Assembly: GCA_022793195.1 (NCBI GenBank)
Contig: JAAWCJ010000003.1
Location: 56,661-120,660, forward strand
DNA: 64,000 nt
Direction: 5' to 3'
Source: Lachnospiraceae bacterium
GTDB taxonomy: Bacteria; Bacillota; Clostridia; Lachnospirales; Lachnospiraceae
The position numbers were made by a program, and so were the translations under genes. Positions 52,712 through 62,103 of the stretch are shown here, piece after piece; positions within the stretch are counted from its first letter, which is position 1, and each line of letters begins with the position of its first letter. The notes under the pieces are model-generated. The model worked only from the letters and a program-made list of their open reading frames with translations, had not been told where the DNA came from and did no database searches.

Positions 52712-53623
52712 ATGAAAAGATGGAAGCGGTTTTTTGGCGCAGTCCTCTCCCTGTGTATGATGGGACTTTTGACAATTCCCGGCGCTGCAGCTCCTGAAAA
52801 GGAACCGTATACCTATACAGTCCGATTTTTTTCTGGAAAACAGGGAACCATAAACGGCGAAAAAATGGTAGTCATAGAAAATCTTCACTATGGAGACAGA
52901 GTCACCTTTGACCGGAATACGGTGGTCTTAAATGACGGAAGCAAGTATTATGTACAGGGAATCCGAAAAAGCGGCAGGGATAATAACACGGTACAGGAGA
53001 CTTCATTCCGGGTGACGGAAGACCAGGATTACGTAGTTGCTTATGGGATTTTGGGGAACAGCGCCGCCTATACCATCAATTATGTGGATGAGTCGGGAAA
53101 TGAACTGGCACCCAGTGAAACTTACTATGGAAATGTGGGCGATAAGCCGGTAGTAGCTTATCTGTATATTGAAGGATACAGGCCCCAGGCATATAATCTG
53201 ATGAAAACCTTGTCTGCAAATGCGGCAGAGAACGAATTTACGTTTGTCTATACTTATGACCCCACCGGGACGGGACTTCCTGCGGAGGAGGAAGCAGAAG
53301 AACCGGAAGGCCCCGGAGAGGCCGGAGGGGAAGCGCCGGGCGGAGAGGTTCAGGAAGGAGGAGAAGGCCAGGAGCAGACTCCGGGCGGAGAGGTTCAGAA
53401 TATACCGGAGGAAAATACTCCTTTAGGCCAGGGGCCGGAAGAGATTAAAGATCTGGATGATGAGAAAGTTCCTTTAGGCGTGGGATTTTTCTTTGACAGT
53501 AACGCGAAGCTTTTGGGAATCCCGGCCCCGGTGTTCCTGGTTTCGGCACTTCTTTTGATGGGCATCGGTGTATGGTGCTTTTTGGGGTTACGTAAAAGAA
53601 AAAAGAAAGCGGGGCAGCCATGA
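52712..53623 (+). CDS. Membrane-anchored exported protein with MucBP-like domain
   Basis: ATG 52712 follows AAGGAGG (52697-52703) by 8 bases. The 303-residue product has a signal helix (GAVLSLCMMGLLTIPGAAA), a region like InlB-type repeats (YTVRFFSGKQGTINGEKMVVIE), a MucBP-like domain (YTINYVDESGNELAPSETYYGNVGDKPVVAYLYIEGYRP), a Pro/Glu/Gly-rich stalk (AEEPEGPGEAGGEAPGGEVQE) and a C-terminal transmembrane helix with RKRKKKAG. No clear LPxTG precedes the helix (it has GVGFFFDSNAKLLGIPAP), so it is probably membrane-held. Its stop overlaps the sipW start (ATGA). Confidence 0.75.
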   Translation: MKRWKRFFGAVLSLCMMGLLTIPGAAAPEKEPYTYTVRFFSGKQGTINGEKMVVIENLHYGDRVTFDRNTVVLNDGSKYYVQGIRKSGRDNNTVQETSFRVTEDQDYVVAYGILGNSAAYTINYVDESGNELAPSETYYGNVGDKPVVAYLYIEGYRPQAYNLMKTLSANAAENEFTFVYTYDPTGTGLPAEEEAEEPEGPGEAGGEAPGGEVQEGGEGQEQTPGGEVQNIPEENTPLGQGPEEIKDLDDEKVPLGVGFFFDSNAKLLGIPAPVFLVSALLLMGIGVWCFLGLRKRKKKAGQP

Positions 53624-54159
53624 CAGCAGAATCATCGCATCTGGAAGGGCCTTCCGGGAAAAAGAGCAGGAAAAATTTTCCTGCCTTTTGCCGGTTCTTC
53701 GGGACTTTTCTTCTGATTATCATAATTGCGGCTTTTTTGCCGTTGACGATTCCGGGTTTGATGGGATACCAGGTATATGAGGTGGTCAGTGGAAGTATGG
53801 AGCCGGAGATTCCGGTGGGAAGCGCCATTTATGTGAAAGGGGAGGAGCCGGAAGACATTCAGGAAAACGATATTATTGTATTCCGGAGAAACGAATCGGT
53901 TATCACCCACCGCGTGAGGGAGAACCATCATGAAGAAAAAGAGTTTATCACAAAAGGGGATGCAAACCTGGGGGAGGATATGATGCCGGTAACTTACTAC
54001 AGCCTCATTGGCAAGGTGGAATTTCATGTTCCGTTCCTGGGAAAACTGATGACTCTGCTGGCCGGTACAACAGGAAAAATTTATGCGGCAATACTTGCCA
54101 TATTCGGGGTTTTACTTCGACTGCTGGCAGGAGTTTTTGAAGGAGGGGAGGGGGAATAG
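53620..54159 (+). CDS. sipW: SipW-type signal peptidase (ER/archaeal class)
   Basis: 179 residues with an N-terminal helix (FGTFLLIIIIAAFLPLTIPGLMGYQ), box B VVSGSMEPEIPVGSAIYVKG (catalytic Ser), and VITHRVRENHHEEKEFITKGDANLGEDMMPV, in which His replaces the Lys of bacterial SPase I. This Ser/His class includes B. subtilis SipW, which matures TasA and TapA. C-terminal helices (LMTLLAGTTGKIYAAILAIFGVLLRLLAGV) complete the fold. It should process the two SipW-type proteins upstream. It is coupled to the preceding gene by ATGA overlap. Confidence 0.93.
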   Translation: MTAESSHLEGPSGKKSRKNFPAFCRFFGTFLLIIIIAAFLPLTIPGLMGYQVYEVVSGSMEPEIPVGSAIYVKGEEPEDIQENDIIVFRRNESVITHRVRENHHEEKEFITKGDANLGEDMMPVTYYSLIGKVEFHVPFLGKLMTLLAGTTGKIYAAILAIFGVLLRLLAGVFEGGEGE

Positions 54160-54163
54160 GACA

Positions 54164-55381
54164 ATGGGGGATAAGAAAAGCAGCGAAAAAGAAGTTTTAT
54201 ACGTGCAGATGTTCGGCGGCTTTTCTATGACGTGGGAGGGCGTACAGATTGCAGGCAGTTCCAAAACGCGGGAATCTCAGTTTGCTTATTTGATGCAGCT
54301 TTTGCTCCACTATCGGAAAGAAGGCGTGAGCCGCACAATGTTGGAGGAGGTATTGTTTGAGGACAGGGAGATCAGCAATACCTATAATGCTCTGCGCAGT
54401 GTGATCTATAATGCAAAAAAGAAGCTTGAAAAAGCGGGGCTCCCGGATGTCCTTTATATCGAACAAAAACAGGGGAATTTTTACTGGACAGACAAGATTG
54501 AGGTATCGGAGGACTCAGCCAGGTTTGAGAGGCTTTGTAAACTGGCCGGTCAGGCGGAGAAGCCGGAAGAAAAGCTTGAATACTTGCTGGAGGCATGTGA
54601 CTGTTATAGTGGAGAATTTCTGCCGCAGCAGATCGCGGTTTTATGGGCCTCCCGGGAAGCCAGGCGGTTTCAGGAAATGTTTTTTTCCTGTGTGGAGGAG
54701 GCGGCCGGGCTTCTGCGGAAGCAGGGGGATTTTTTACGTCTGCACACCCTTGGAATCCATGCGTCGAAAGTGAGTCCTTTTGCGGACTGGGAAATTCTTA
54801 TCATGGAAGCATTGGGGGCGATGGGACACTTTGAAGAGGCCAGGAAGCTGTATAATGACACGGTAGAATTATACACCAGGGAACAGGGAGTACAGCCGTC
54901 GGGAAAGCTCCGGGAGCTTTTGGAGAAGCTGGGAGAACAGATGAGCCATCCTTGTGCGGTTTTGGATTCCATCCAGGCAGAACTTTTGGAAGAACAAGGG
55001 GAAAAAGGCGGCGGATATCTGTGCGTTTATCCGGTATTCCAGGGAATTTGCCACATGGTGAGGCGGATGATGGAACGGGGCGGACAGTCCGTTTACCTGA
55101 TGTTGTGCACCATTACGGACAGCAGGGGAAGGCCCATGAAGGAGGGAGCGCTGCTGGAAGAGATGGCTGAACGGCTGGAACAGGCGTTGTGCCGTTCTGT
55201 CCGCCATGGAGACTGTATATGCCGTTATGGAAGAGGGCAGTACCTGGCGCTTCTGGTGAATATAACCAGGGAGAATTGTAAGATTGTCCAGAAACGAATC
55301 AATGATCAGTTTATAATCGGACGCCAGAGAATTGGGGTTAAATATCAGACCAATAATATCCTGTGTTTTCCGGAACCGTAG
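54164..55381 (+). CDS. BTAD (SARP-type) regulator with degenerate GGDEF-like end
   Basis: ATG 54164, 4 bases after sipW. The 405-residue protein has an OmpR-like winged helix (LYVQMFGGFSMTWEGVQI, RESQFAYLMQLLLHYRKEGVSRTMLEEVLFEDREISNTYNALRSVIYNAKKKL), a bacterial transcription activation domain of TPR-like helices (about 120-270), and a C-terminal segment (GYLCVYPVFQGICHMVRRM to RHGDCICRYGRGQYLALLVN) that aligns with a GGDEF fold. There R-Y-G-R-G-Q-Y replaces the catalytic GGDEF, so it is likely inactive as a cyclase and might bind a nucleotide. It probably regulates this locus. Confidence 0.78.
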   Translation: MGDKKSSEKEVLYVQMFGGFSMTWEGVQIAGSSKTRESQFAYLMQLLLHYRKEGVSRTMLEEVLFEDREISNTYNALRSVIYNAKKKLEKAGLPDVLYIEQKQGNFYWTDKIEVSEDSARFERLCKLAGQAEKPEEKLEYLLEACDCYSGEFLPQQIAVLWASREARRFQEMFFSCVEEAAGLLRKQGDFLRLHTLGIHASKVSPFADWEILIMEALGAMGHFEEARKLYNDTVELYTREQGVQPSGKLRELLEKLGEQMSHPCAVLDSIQAELLEEQGEKGGGYLCVYPVFQGICHMVRRMMERGGQSVYLMLCTITDSRGRPMKEGALLEEMAERLEQALCRSVRHGDCICRYGRGQYLALLVNITRENCKIVQKRINDQFIIGRQRIGVKYQTNNILCFPEP

Positions 55382-55397
55382 GAAAGGGAGGAAGCTT

Positions 55398-55889
55398 ATG
55401 GAAAAATCTCATTGGTATATCGGCGCTCCAAATGGAGTGGTGGTGTGCATAAACCGATGGGAAGGCCACCGTCTTCAGGGCTGCTTTTATCATGGCTGTA
55501 GTGAGGAGGCGACGAAATTTGAAAACATTGACCAGGCACTTTTTCAGCTGGAACAATTTTTTAATTTTTTAAATTTTCCATATGCGACCACCACGGAACG
55601 GACATTCCAGCAAAAAAGCCGGGAAGCAGAAGGAAAACGGGAGAGAATAAAGAGGATGGATGACAAAGAATTACTGAAAAAACATGGGGAATTGGGGACA
55701 TTTATTGTCCGTGTCCAGCACAGGCAGCACAACAGCTGGCAGGGGCGTATTACATGGATGGAGCATAATAAGACGCTTTCTTTCCGTTCAATCTGGGAAA
55801 TGGTAAAACTGATTGTGAGTGCGGTGAAGGCCTCCGATACGGAACAGGAGGAAGAAGAACTTTCCTGGTTTGATGATGAGACAAAATAA
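55398..55889 (+). CDS. Conserved cytosolic protein of unknown function
   Basis: ATG 55398 follows AAAGGGAGG (55383-55391). The 163-residue protein has no signal or transmembrane helix. Its N-terminal part (EKSHWYIGAPNGVVVCINRWEGHRLQGCFYHGCSEEATKFENIDQALFQLEQFFN) and C-terminal part (GTFIVRVQHRQHNSWQGRITWMEHNKTLSFRSIWEMVKLI) are joined by a charged helix. The NSWQGxITW-type motif recurs in Clostridia proteins near cell-surface genes, but I cannot name a function. It lies between the regulator and the second giant adhesin. Confidence 0.65.
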   Translation: MEKSHWYIGAPNGVVVCINRWEGHRLQGCFYHGCSEEATKFENIDQALFQLEQFFNFLNFPYATTTERTFQQKSREAEGKRERIKRMDDKELLKKHGELGTFIVRVQHRQHNSWQGRITWMEHNKTLSFRSIWEMVKLIVSAVKASDTEQEEEELSWFDDETK

Positions 55890-55915
55890 GATCGTATGAC
55901 AGAAAGACAGGCTGG

Positions 55916-58900
55916 ATGATGAAGATGGGGAAACTGATAGAGAAAAAAAGTGGATGGAAGCATCGCATACTGGCGGTATCATTGAGTGTCTTTGTAATGG
56001 CATCATACCTGTCGGATGTTTTTTTGGCATTTGCCGCACCGGCAGACAATGATGGCTTATGTGAGCACCATCAGGAACATACAGAAGAATGTGGCTATCA
56101 GGAAGGCCTGGAAAGTAGTCCCTGCTTGTATGATTGCGAATTATGTAAAAGTGAAGAAGAGGCGGAAAGCCAAAATTCAGATGGTGAAATGCCAACAGGG
56201 GAAAGCCCTGACCATGAAACAGCAGAAGGTGAGACACAGAGCGCCGAAACCACAGGCGGTGTTTCGGAGACGGAGACAATAGAGACGGAAACAATGGAAA
56301 CGGAAACAACGGAAACGGACAGCATTTTTCTCCAGGAACAAGGGATATCGGAGACTTATGGGGCAGGGACGGCCATAAAAGCGTGGAGCTGGGAAGACGG
56401 GGGAAACGGCCAGGATCAGCTTCTTGCGTGGAATGAAGGGAACCGTCGGTGGGAAGCGGTAGTCCATATGGACGTCACAGATCAGTCAGGTAATTCTCTC
56501 ACAAAAGAGGGGGTAGAGAACGTTTTGCTGCAGGTACTGCCGTCTTGTATCACGGCTACCATGGAGGACGGAGGAAAAAAATCTGTGGCGGTGACATGGG
56601 ATTTTTCTTTTTCCGGCTTTTCATCCGGCGATTTGATGCAAGTGGGAAAAACAGTATCCGTTTTGGCAAAAGGTGAGCTTCCATCCGGTTATACTTTGGG
56701 AAGCGGGCGGACTCTTGATGTTAAGCTGGAGGCCTGCGGGCCCAGAAAATTTTTAAACAACTGGAAGTTTGTCCCGCGGGATGAAACTGCCCTGGAAGAG
56801 AAGCCCGACGGTACATGGTCCCTGGAACTTTACTCCACATCTTTGGAACCGGAAAAGATCAGGGAAGCGGTAGAAAAGGTGTTGCCGGAAAAGATTTCCT
56901 GTCAGGCATATGCTCCCCTGCCCACATCTCCCTTTGCCTGGTGGGATCATGGTTTTACCCAGGAAAAAACAGTAGGTAACATCGTATACGGTTTTTTGGA
57001 GGTCCATTGGCTTTTAAACCGTCTGGATACCATGGATTTCCAGGATGGGAAAAGTTATACGATTTGGGCGGAATACGACACTTTGTGGGGGGTGAACGGA
57101 AGCGGCGGGCTGATACGTACTTATCTGCCCCTGGATATCACCATTCATTTTATGGATCTTGACAAGTATGTCGTTACAAAAGGCATCTCCGACCCGGAAG
57201 GTGCTACGGTGAATCTGTTTGATTACTGGGTTGAAGATACGGGGAAAAAGCCGACTGCGGCCCAGGGAGGAGACTTGCTTCCCAACAGTGATTTCCATTA
57301 CCGTTATGTGAACCCCGATGGAACGGGGGGATTGTCCAGTACCCCCATTGGGTTTTCAGATGAAAGGGATTGGAATAAGGGGATTAATGCAGGGCACCTT
57401 TTGATTTTCGGCGACGGCGTCGTCCATGCCGGCCTTTGGAATAAGGGGGCGGGAGGAGATACGGTTTACGGCAAAAACTACGCCGGAATGGAAAAAATTG
57501 TAAAGCCGACCCTGTCGCACGACGGGTATCCCCTGATCAATACGGAACTTGCAAAAAGCCAGATGACGGGAGATGGTTCCAGGGATTATAAAACGATCAG
57601 GGATTATCTGCTGGCCGGGGATTGTGACGGAACCAGCAATTATGACGGGTCAAATATCTGGAATCTCAGCAACAAAGTGATTGCTTCCTGGGAAAGAGGG
57701 CAGGGGAAGACCCTCGGAATGGACGAAGAATCCCTCAATTACCTGTTTGACCCATCGGTAAGCCATCCCAATAAGACTTCTTATAAAAACGTGACAGGAC
57801 TCTTCCAGGTGGATGAGGAAGGGTACTATTATTATAACATGCGCAACAATTTTGCGGAGTTTGTGCAGGAGAAAAATGGAGACAGCGACGGGCACTTCAA
57901 ATTGTATAAACATGCGGCCACATTGCGGACCGACGGAAAAAATGGAGAAATCAGCATAGGGAATTTCTTCCCTTTTAACACCGGTGAAGAGGTATTTACG
58001 GGGATCAACGACCAGGGGGCATTGACAAGCGCGGTGAAATGTTCCGGCAATTCCATGAATCATCATCTGGGGATGACGGTATCCATTGACTTCAGGCAGC
58101 CTGTAAACGGCAGAATCAATATGGGCAGTAGCGGAAATAAGCCCATGAGTTTTGAATTTGCCGGGGATGATGACGTGTGGGTGTTTATTGATGATGTGTT
58201 GGTATTGGATTTGGGCGGCGTGCACAGCGAAATATACGGAACCATCAATTTTGAAACAGGAGAGGTCTATATTGGGCGTGCCTTTAATGAAAAAAAGATT
58301 CCTTCCGATCCTTCAGGCCCTGATATGGTGACGGCGACCACCATCAAAAAATTGTTTGAAGAAGCAGGACAGGCAGATAAAACCGCATGGAAAGGGGAGA
58401 CATTTGCCAGCAACAGCGACCATACGCTGCGGATGTTTTACCTGGAACGGGGAAACTATGATTCCAGTATTGCCCTGCGTTTTAACCTGCAGCCCCGGCT
58501 TTATCAGCAGATAAAAAAGGTGGACCATGACGGGAATCCGGTTCGCGGCGTGGGATTTACCATGTATGAGGCTGTGAGGACAGGAGAGGGCTATGCGGCT
58601 ACGGGAAACGCCCTTGCCAGCCTGATGACGGATCAGGACGGGGTTGCCCGTTTTACGGAGGTGGATTCTGACGGTACGCTTCGGCCTTTTAATTTTGCCG
58701 ACCGGTATGCGGAAGGAATCTCTGCATATATCTTGAAAGAAACAAGTACTCCGCCGGGGTACAGAAGCCTGCCGGAAGATATTGTGCTGACTTATGATGT
58801 GGATACTACCCTGCTGACAGTGGTAAACCGCTGGACCACGGGAGCCTATGCCAATTTTACGGAAACCATTACCGGAAACAATAAGATTACATATGGAAGT

Positions 58901-61180
58901 TTCGACCGTAACACCGGTAATATTGCCGCAGGAGACAGGCAGGTGGAAACTGCCACGCAGAAAGACGGACTGGTGGTTGCCATTCCCATGTTGTACCAGC
59001 GTGAAACAAAACGATGGCAGGCATTATATGGAAGCAATACGGACGGGCTCCATACTGTGACGCCAAAGGGACAGGACACACAGGATTGGGACAGGGCGGT
59101 TTTGGAGGCCCTGGTGCGCCAATGTGCCGATGGCAGAAACAGTACGCCTCACTGGTATCTGGAATGGGATGATGAGACAAACCGGCTGGAAGGGTTTTTA
59201 AGTGACCTGCCTGGACGGGCGGACCGTTATCAGTTAAATAATACCGGGGACAGTGACATGAAAATGGTTTATGCTATGATTGCCCCTGAAGTTTTTCATT
59301 CTCTGCATATTGAGGCCGGAGATTCCCGGAGCCGTTATGCGGCTTTGGGAAATTATATTAACGGCTGCCTCCAGGGAGGAAAAAGTATCACAGATGTGGT
59401 GGAAGAAATTTACGGGATAAGTTCTCCGTCTGTGGGGCGGGGACTCAGTTTCCTGAATGTGGACCAGTTTATCCGGATTTTCCGTTCTGTCATTTACGTT
59501 CCCAATGAGCGAAGGGAACTGCGGGTATGGAAAGTGGATCAGGATGGAAAGGGGGTCAACGGCACCAGGTTTGGGCTATACACCAGCGCAGCTTGTACCG
59601 GTACACCTGTTGCCTCCGGAGTGACGGCAACTGTAGAGGGACGGGACGGCGTCCTTGTCTTTACCCCTCATGACAGTGGATTCCCGGGACATGCGAATAT
59701 GGAATGGGATCGTTCAGCCAATACAAGATACTATCTGAAAGAAATCAGTGCGCCGCCGGGATATCAGGTGAATCCCAACGTGGTTTCTGTTGTTGTCGGC
59801 GTACATTCTATTTATGCGGACGCCGGGATAGATGATGATGGAATCACTGTCATGGCAGGAGTTGGAAAACTGGCGCAGACGCTGACCAAATATGCTGCCG
59901 ATGAAGAAGTTGAAATTACTTTGAGAGACATTACGGCTTTTGCCCAGGGACAAAGAAGCGATGCTTTTTCTCTGGATGGCTGGGAGGATACCATGCTGGC
60001 CGGCACATCTGTGCCTAGAAGCATGAACCTCCATTATGGAATGAATGTGGCGGCAGGCTACGGGCTCCATGATGAGGACGGCGGAGAGACGCTTCAGCCC
60101 TTCTTTGTTACCGACGAAGGATTTATCCGCGTGAGGGTGAAGCAGAATTACCGTGCCCTGACAGGTGAGATGTATGGAAGTTCCGGCATTGATACCAATA
60201 AAGAAAACCTGGGGAATACGGATATCACCAGCCTGTTCAGTCTCCTGAATATCGTAGTGGTGACAGACCAGACAAAAGCGGACAGTAAAACGGGAGAATT
60301 AATGGTCAGTAAGATGGTGAGAGGGGATGGGCTGACAGAGGCAGATTATACGCGCCTGTATCCGTTTGCCCTGACGCTGACAGATGCCAGGGGAAGGGAA
60401 CTTGGCGGAGAGTATTATTTTTACGGCACCAATAAGGCCGGCTACATAAAGAGTGGAGGCATCATTCCATTACACCATGATGAAAGCGTCACAGTGTTGG
60501 GTCTGCCGGAAGGAACAAGGTATCATGTAAGGGAAGCTTCGCTTTCCGGCTGGTACAGTATTCCCACCACCGGAGAGGCCGCGGGGAATATTCTGAGTGG
60601 TGAAAGGGCGGCAGCCTTCTTTACCAATACCAATATCAGGCCGGAGTCAGGAGAAATGACGTTACAAAAAACGGTAACGGGAGCAGGAAATACCCGCCGT
60701 AATTTTAATTTTGAAGTGAAATTTGTGGGGGAAGATGGAAAAGAACTGGCAGGCAGCTACCCATATATGGGCTCTAAAGTAGGAACCATTTCCAGCGGGG
60801 ACACGGTACAGCTGAGACATAATGAAAACCTAATGGTTATGGAACTGCCTGTCGGAGCGCATTACAGGGTGACGGAAAAAGAAGCAGACCAAAATGGATA
60901 TACAACAAAAGCCATCGGGGACAGCGGAGACATTTTTTATGACAGAGAATCAAGGGCAGAATTTATCAACGACCGGGAAACGAAGGAGAAAACGGCTCCC
61001 GGTTCGGAAACAGAGAATGGAAAGAAGAACGCCACAGGGGCATTGGACACGGGAGACCATACCCCTCTGTATGCGTGGTGGTGGGCTTTTGGAGTTTCCC
61101 TGACAGTGCTGGCCTCCATCTGTTATACTTGCGAAAAACAACGGAGAAGGGCATGGAAAAAGAAATCTTTTGATTTATGA
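55916..61180 (+). CDS. Giant fibro-slime/SpaA-type adhesin with LDTGD motif
   Basis: 1754 residues. A signal helix (ILAVSLSVFVMASYLSDVFLAFAA), a Cys/His pair region (CEHHQEHTEECGYQ, CLYDCELCKS), a Glu/Thr-rich stretch (about 80-140), and a long beta part with a fibro-slime/PA14-like domain (about 620-800, SFEFAGDDDVWVFIDDVLVLDLGGVHSEIYGTINFETGEVYI). Then SpaA-like prealbumin domains (QIKKVDHDGNPVRGVGFTMYE; LRVWKVDQDGKGVNGTRFGLY with EISAPPGYQ), and two DUF7601-like domains (GELMVSKMVRGDG; GEMTLQKTVTGAG). It ends LDTGDHTP, a helix (WWAFGVSLTVLASICY) and QRRRAWKKK. Likely the tip or shaft of the locus's surface structure. Start could be ATG 55919 or 55925. Confidence 0.85.
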   Translation: MMKMGKLIEKKSGWKHRILAVSLSVFVMASYLSDVFLAFAAPADNDGLCEHHQEHTEECGYQEGLESSPCLYDCELCKSEEEAESQNSDGEMPTGESPDHETAEGETQSAETTGGVSETETIETETMETETTETDSIFLQEQGISETYGAGTAIKAWSWEDGGNGQDQLLAWNEGNRRWEAVVHMDVTDQSGNSLTKEGVENVLLQVLPSCITATMEDGGKKSVAVTWDFSFSGFSSGDLMQVGKTVSVLAKGELPSGYTLGSGRTLDVKLEACGPRKFLNNWKFVPRDETALEEKPDGTWSLELYSTSLEPEKIREAVEKVLPEKISCQAYAPLPTSPFAWWDHGFTQEKTVGNIVYGFLEVHWLLNRLDTMDFQDGKSYTIWAEYDTLWGVNGSGGLIRTYLPLDITIHFMDLDKYVVTKGISDPEGATVNLFDYWVEDTGKKPTAAQGGDLLPNSDFHYRYVNPDGTGGLSSTPIGFSDERDWNKGINAGHLLIFGDGVVHAGLWNKGAGGDTVYGKNYAGMEKIVKPTLSHDGYPLINTELAKSQMTGDGSRDYKTIRDYLLAGDCDGTSNYDGSNIWNLSNKVIASWERGQGKTLGMDEESLNYLFDPSVSHPNKTSYKNVTGLFQVDEEGYYYYNMRNNFAEFVQEKNGDSDGHFKLYKHAATLRTDGKNGEISIGNFFPFNTGEEVFTGINDQGALTSAVKCSGNSMNHHLGMTVSIDFRQPVNGRINMGSSGNKPMSFEFAGDDDVWVFIDDVLVLDLGGVHSEIYGTINFETGEVYIGRAFNEKKIPSDPSGPDMVTATTIKKLFEEAGQADKTAWKGETFASNSDHTLRMFYLERGNYDSSIALRFNLQPRLYQQIKKVDHDGNPVRGVGFTMYEAVRTGEGYAATGNALASLMTDQDGVARFTEVDSDGTLRPFNFADRYAEGISAYILKETSTPPGYRSLPEDIVLTYDVDTTLLTVVNRWTTGAYANFTETITGNNKITYGSFDRNTGNIAAGDRQVETATQKDGLVVAIPMLYQRETKRWQALYGSNTDGLHTVTPKGQDTQDWDRAVLEALVRQCADGRNSTPHWYLEWDDETNRLEGFLSDLPGRADRYQLNNTGDSDMKMVYAMIAPEVFHSLHIEAGDSRSRYAALGNYINGCLQGGKSITDVVEEIYGISSPSVGRGLSFLNVDQFIRIFRSVIYVPNERRELRVWKVDQDGKGVNGTRFGLYTSAACTGTPVASGVTATVEGRDGVLVFTPHDSGFPGHANMEWDRSANTRYYLKEISAPPGYQVNPNVVSVVVGVHSIYADAGIDDDGITVMAGVGKLAQTLTKYAADEEVEITLRDITAFAQGQRSDAFSLDGWEDTMLAGTSVPRSMNLHYGMNVAAGYGLHDEDGGETLQPFFVTDEGFIRVRVKQNYRALTGEMYGSSGIDTNKENLGNTDITSLFSLLNIVVVTDQTKADSKTGELMVSKMVRGDGLTEADYTRLYPFALTLTDARGRELGGEYYFYGTNKAGYIKSGGIIPLHHDESVTVLGLPEGTRYHVREASLSGWYSIPTTGEAAGNILSGERAAAFFTNTNIRPESGEMTLQKTVTGAGNTRRNFNFEVKFVGEDGKELAGSYPYMGSKVGTISSGDTVQLRHNENLMVMELPVGAHYRVTEKEADQNGYTTKAIGDSGDIFYDRESRAEFINDRETKEKTAPGSETENGKKNATGALDTGDHTPLYAWWWAFGVSLTVLASICYTCEKQRRRAWKKKSFDL

Positions 61181-61301
61181 GGCAGGTAAATTGGGGATAT
61201 GGAAAGTTGTCTATATATCTCATTTATTGCAAAACCGCCGTTTGTTGCTCTGTCTATGTCATTCCTTGAAACAGCGGCTCTCTGACTATAAATTGCCTAT
61301 G

Positions 61302-62078
61302 CTAAAATACCTTTCCGGCAAATAATGTTCCCGCCCCTCTGCCCTTTATGATGTCATAGAGGGCAGAGGGGTGTTTTCCATTTGTGATGATTGTATCTAT
61401 GCCCTGCGCGGTAGCTAATCCGGCGGCTCTTAATTTTGTTTTCATATCGCCTGTGCCGCGCATTGAACCTGCCCCTCCCGCAAGGGAATATACGTCTTCA
61501 TCAATCTGATCGATCCGTTTTATTAGTTTCGCGTTGGTGTGCAGACGCGGATCAGCGTCATACAGACCGTCTATATCCGACAGAATGACCAATCGCTTCA
61601 CTCTGCATAAAACGGCGACAACAGCAGAAAGCACGTCATTATCGCCAAACAGCCTGTCCTCTGATTCTATCTCCGTGTAACTGACAGAATCGTTTTCATT
61701 TACTATGGGAATGATTCCCATTTCAAGTAATGCGTTAAATGTATTTATCAGATTTTCCTTTTTTTCTTCCTGCTCAATATCATTTGCATTTAACAGGATT
61801 TGCGCGATTGTCTTATCATAATCGCCAAAAAATTTGTCATACAGGTACATAATGCTGCATTGCCCTACTGCCGCCGCTGCCTGCTTCATACGCATACTGG
61901 CGAGGCGTTCTTTCATGTTCAGTTTATTTGTTCCTACCGCAATCACGCCGGAAGATACTAGGACCACTTCATATCCCATGTTCTGAATATCAGACAGCGT
62001 ACACGCAAGGCGGTCAAAGGAACGCAGGTCGCTTTTTCCCATTTCATTTGTCAGGGTGGAAGTCCCTACTTTTATCAC
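61302..62078 (-). CDS. proB: Glutamate 5-kinase without PUA domain
   Basis: GTG 62078 gives 258 residues: IKVGTSTLTNEMGKSDLRSF, VVLVSSGVIAVGTNKL, LLEMGIIPIVNENDSVSYTEIESEDRLFGDNDVLSAVVA, LVILSDIDGLYDADPRLH, and GGAGSMRGTGDMKTKLRAA. This amino-acid-kinase domain phosphorylates glutamate for proline synthesis; the C-terminal PUA domain of E. coli ProB is absent, as in many Clostridia. No proA follows. The upstream site is weak (AGGATA). It lies 25 bases downstream of the ProX-like gene on the same strand, so the two may be cotranscribed. Confidence 0.9.
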   Translation of the reverse strand: MIKVGTSTLTNEMGKSDLRSFDRLACTLSDIQNMGYEVVLVSSGVIAVGTNKLNMKERLASMRMKQAAAAVGQCSIMYLYDKFFGDYDKTIAQILLNANDIEQEEKKENLINTFNALLEMGIIPIVNENDSVSYTEIESEDRLFGDNDVLSAVVAVLCRVKRLVILSDIDGLYDADPRLHTNAKLIKRIDQIDEDVYSLAGGAGSMRGTGDMKTKLRAAGLATAQGIDTIITNGKHPSALYDIIKGRGAGTLFAGKVF

Positions 62079-62103
62079 TATCCTGTTTTAGTAAAGTCCC
62101 ATG

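Noticed and set aside
61181..61301. Terminator after the second giant adhesin
   Set aside because: Only a weak GCCGTTT/AAACAGCGGC pairing exists with no T-tract, so no terminator is called.
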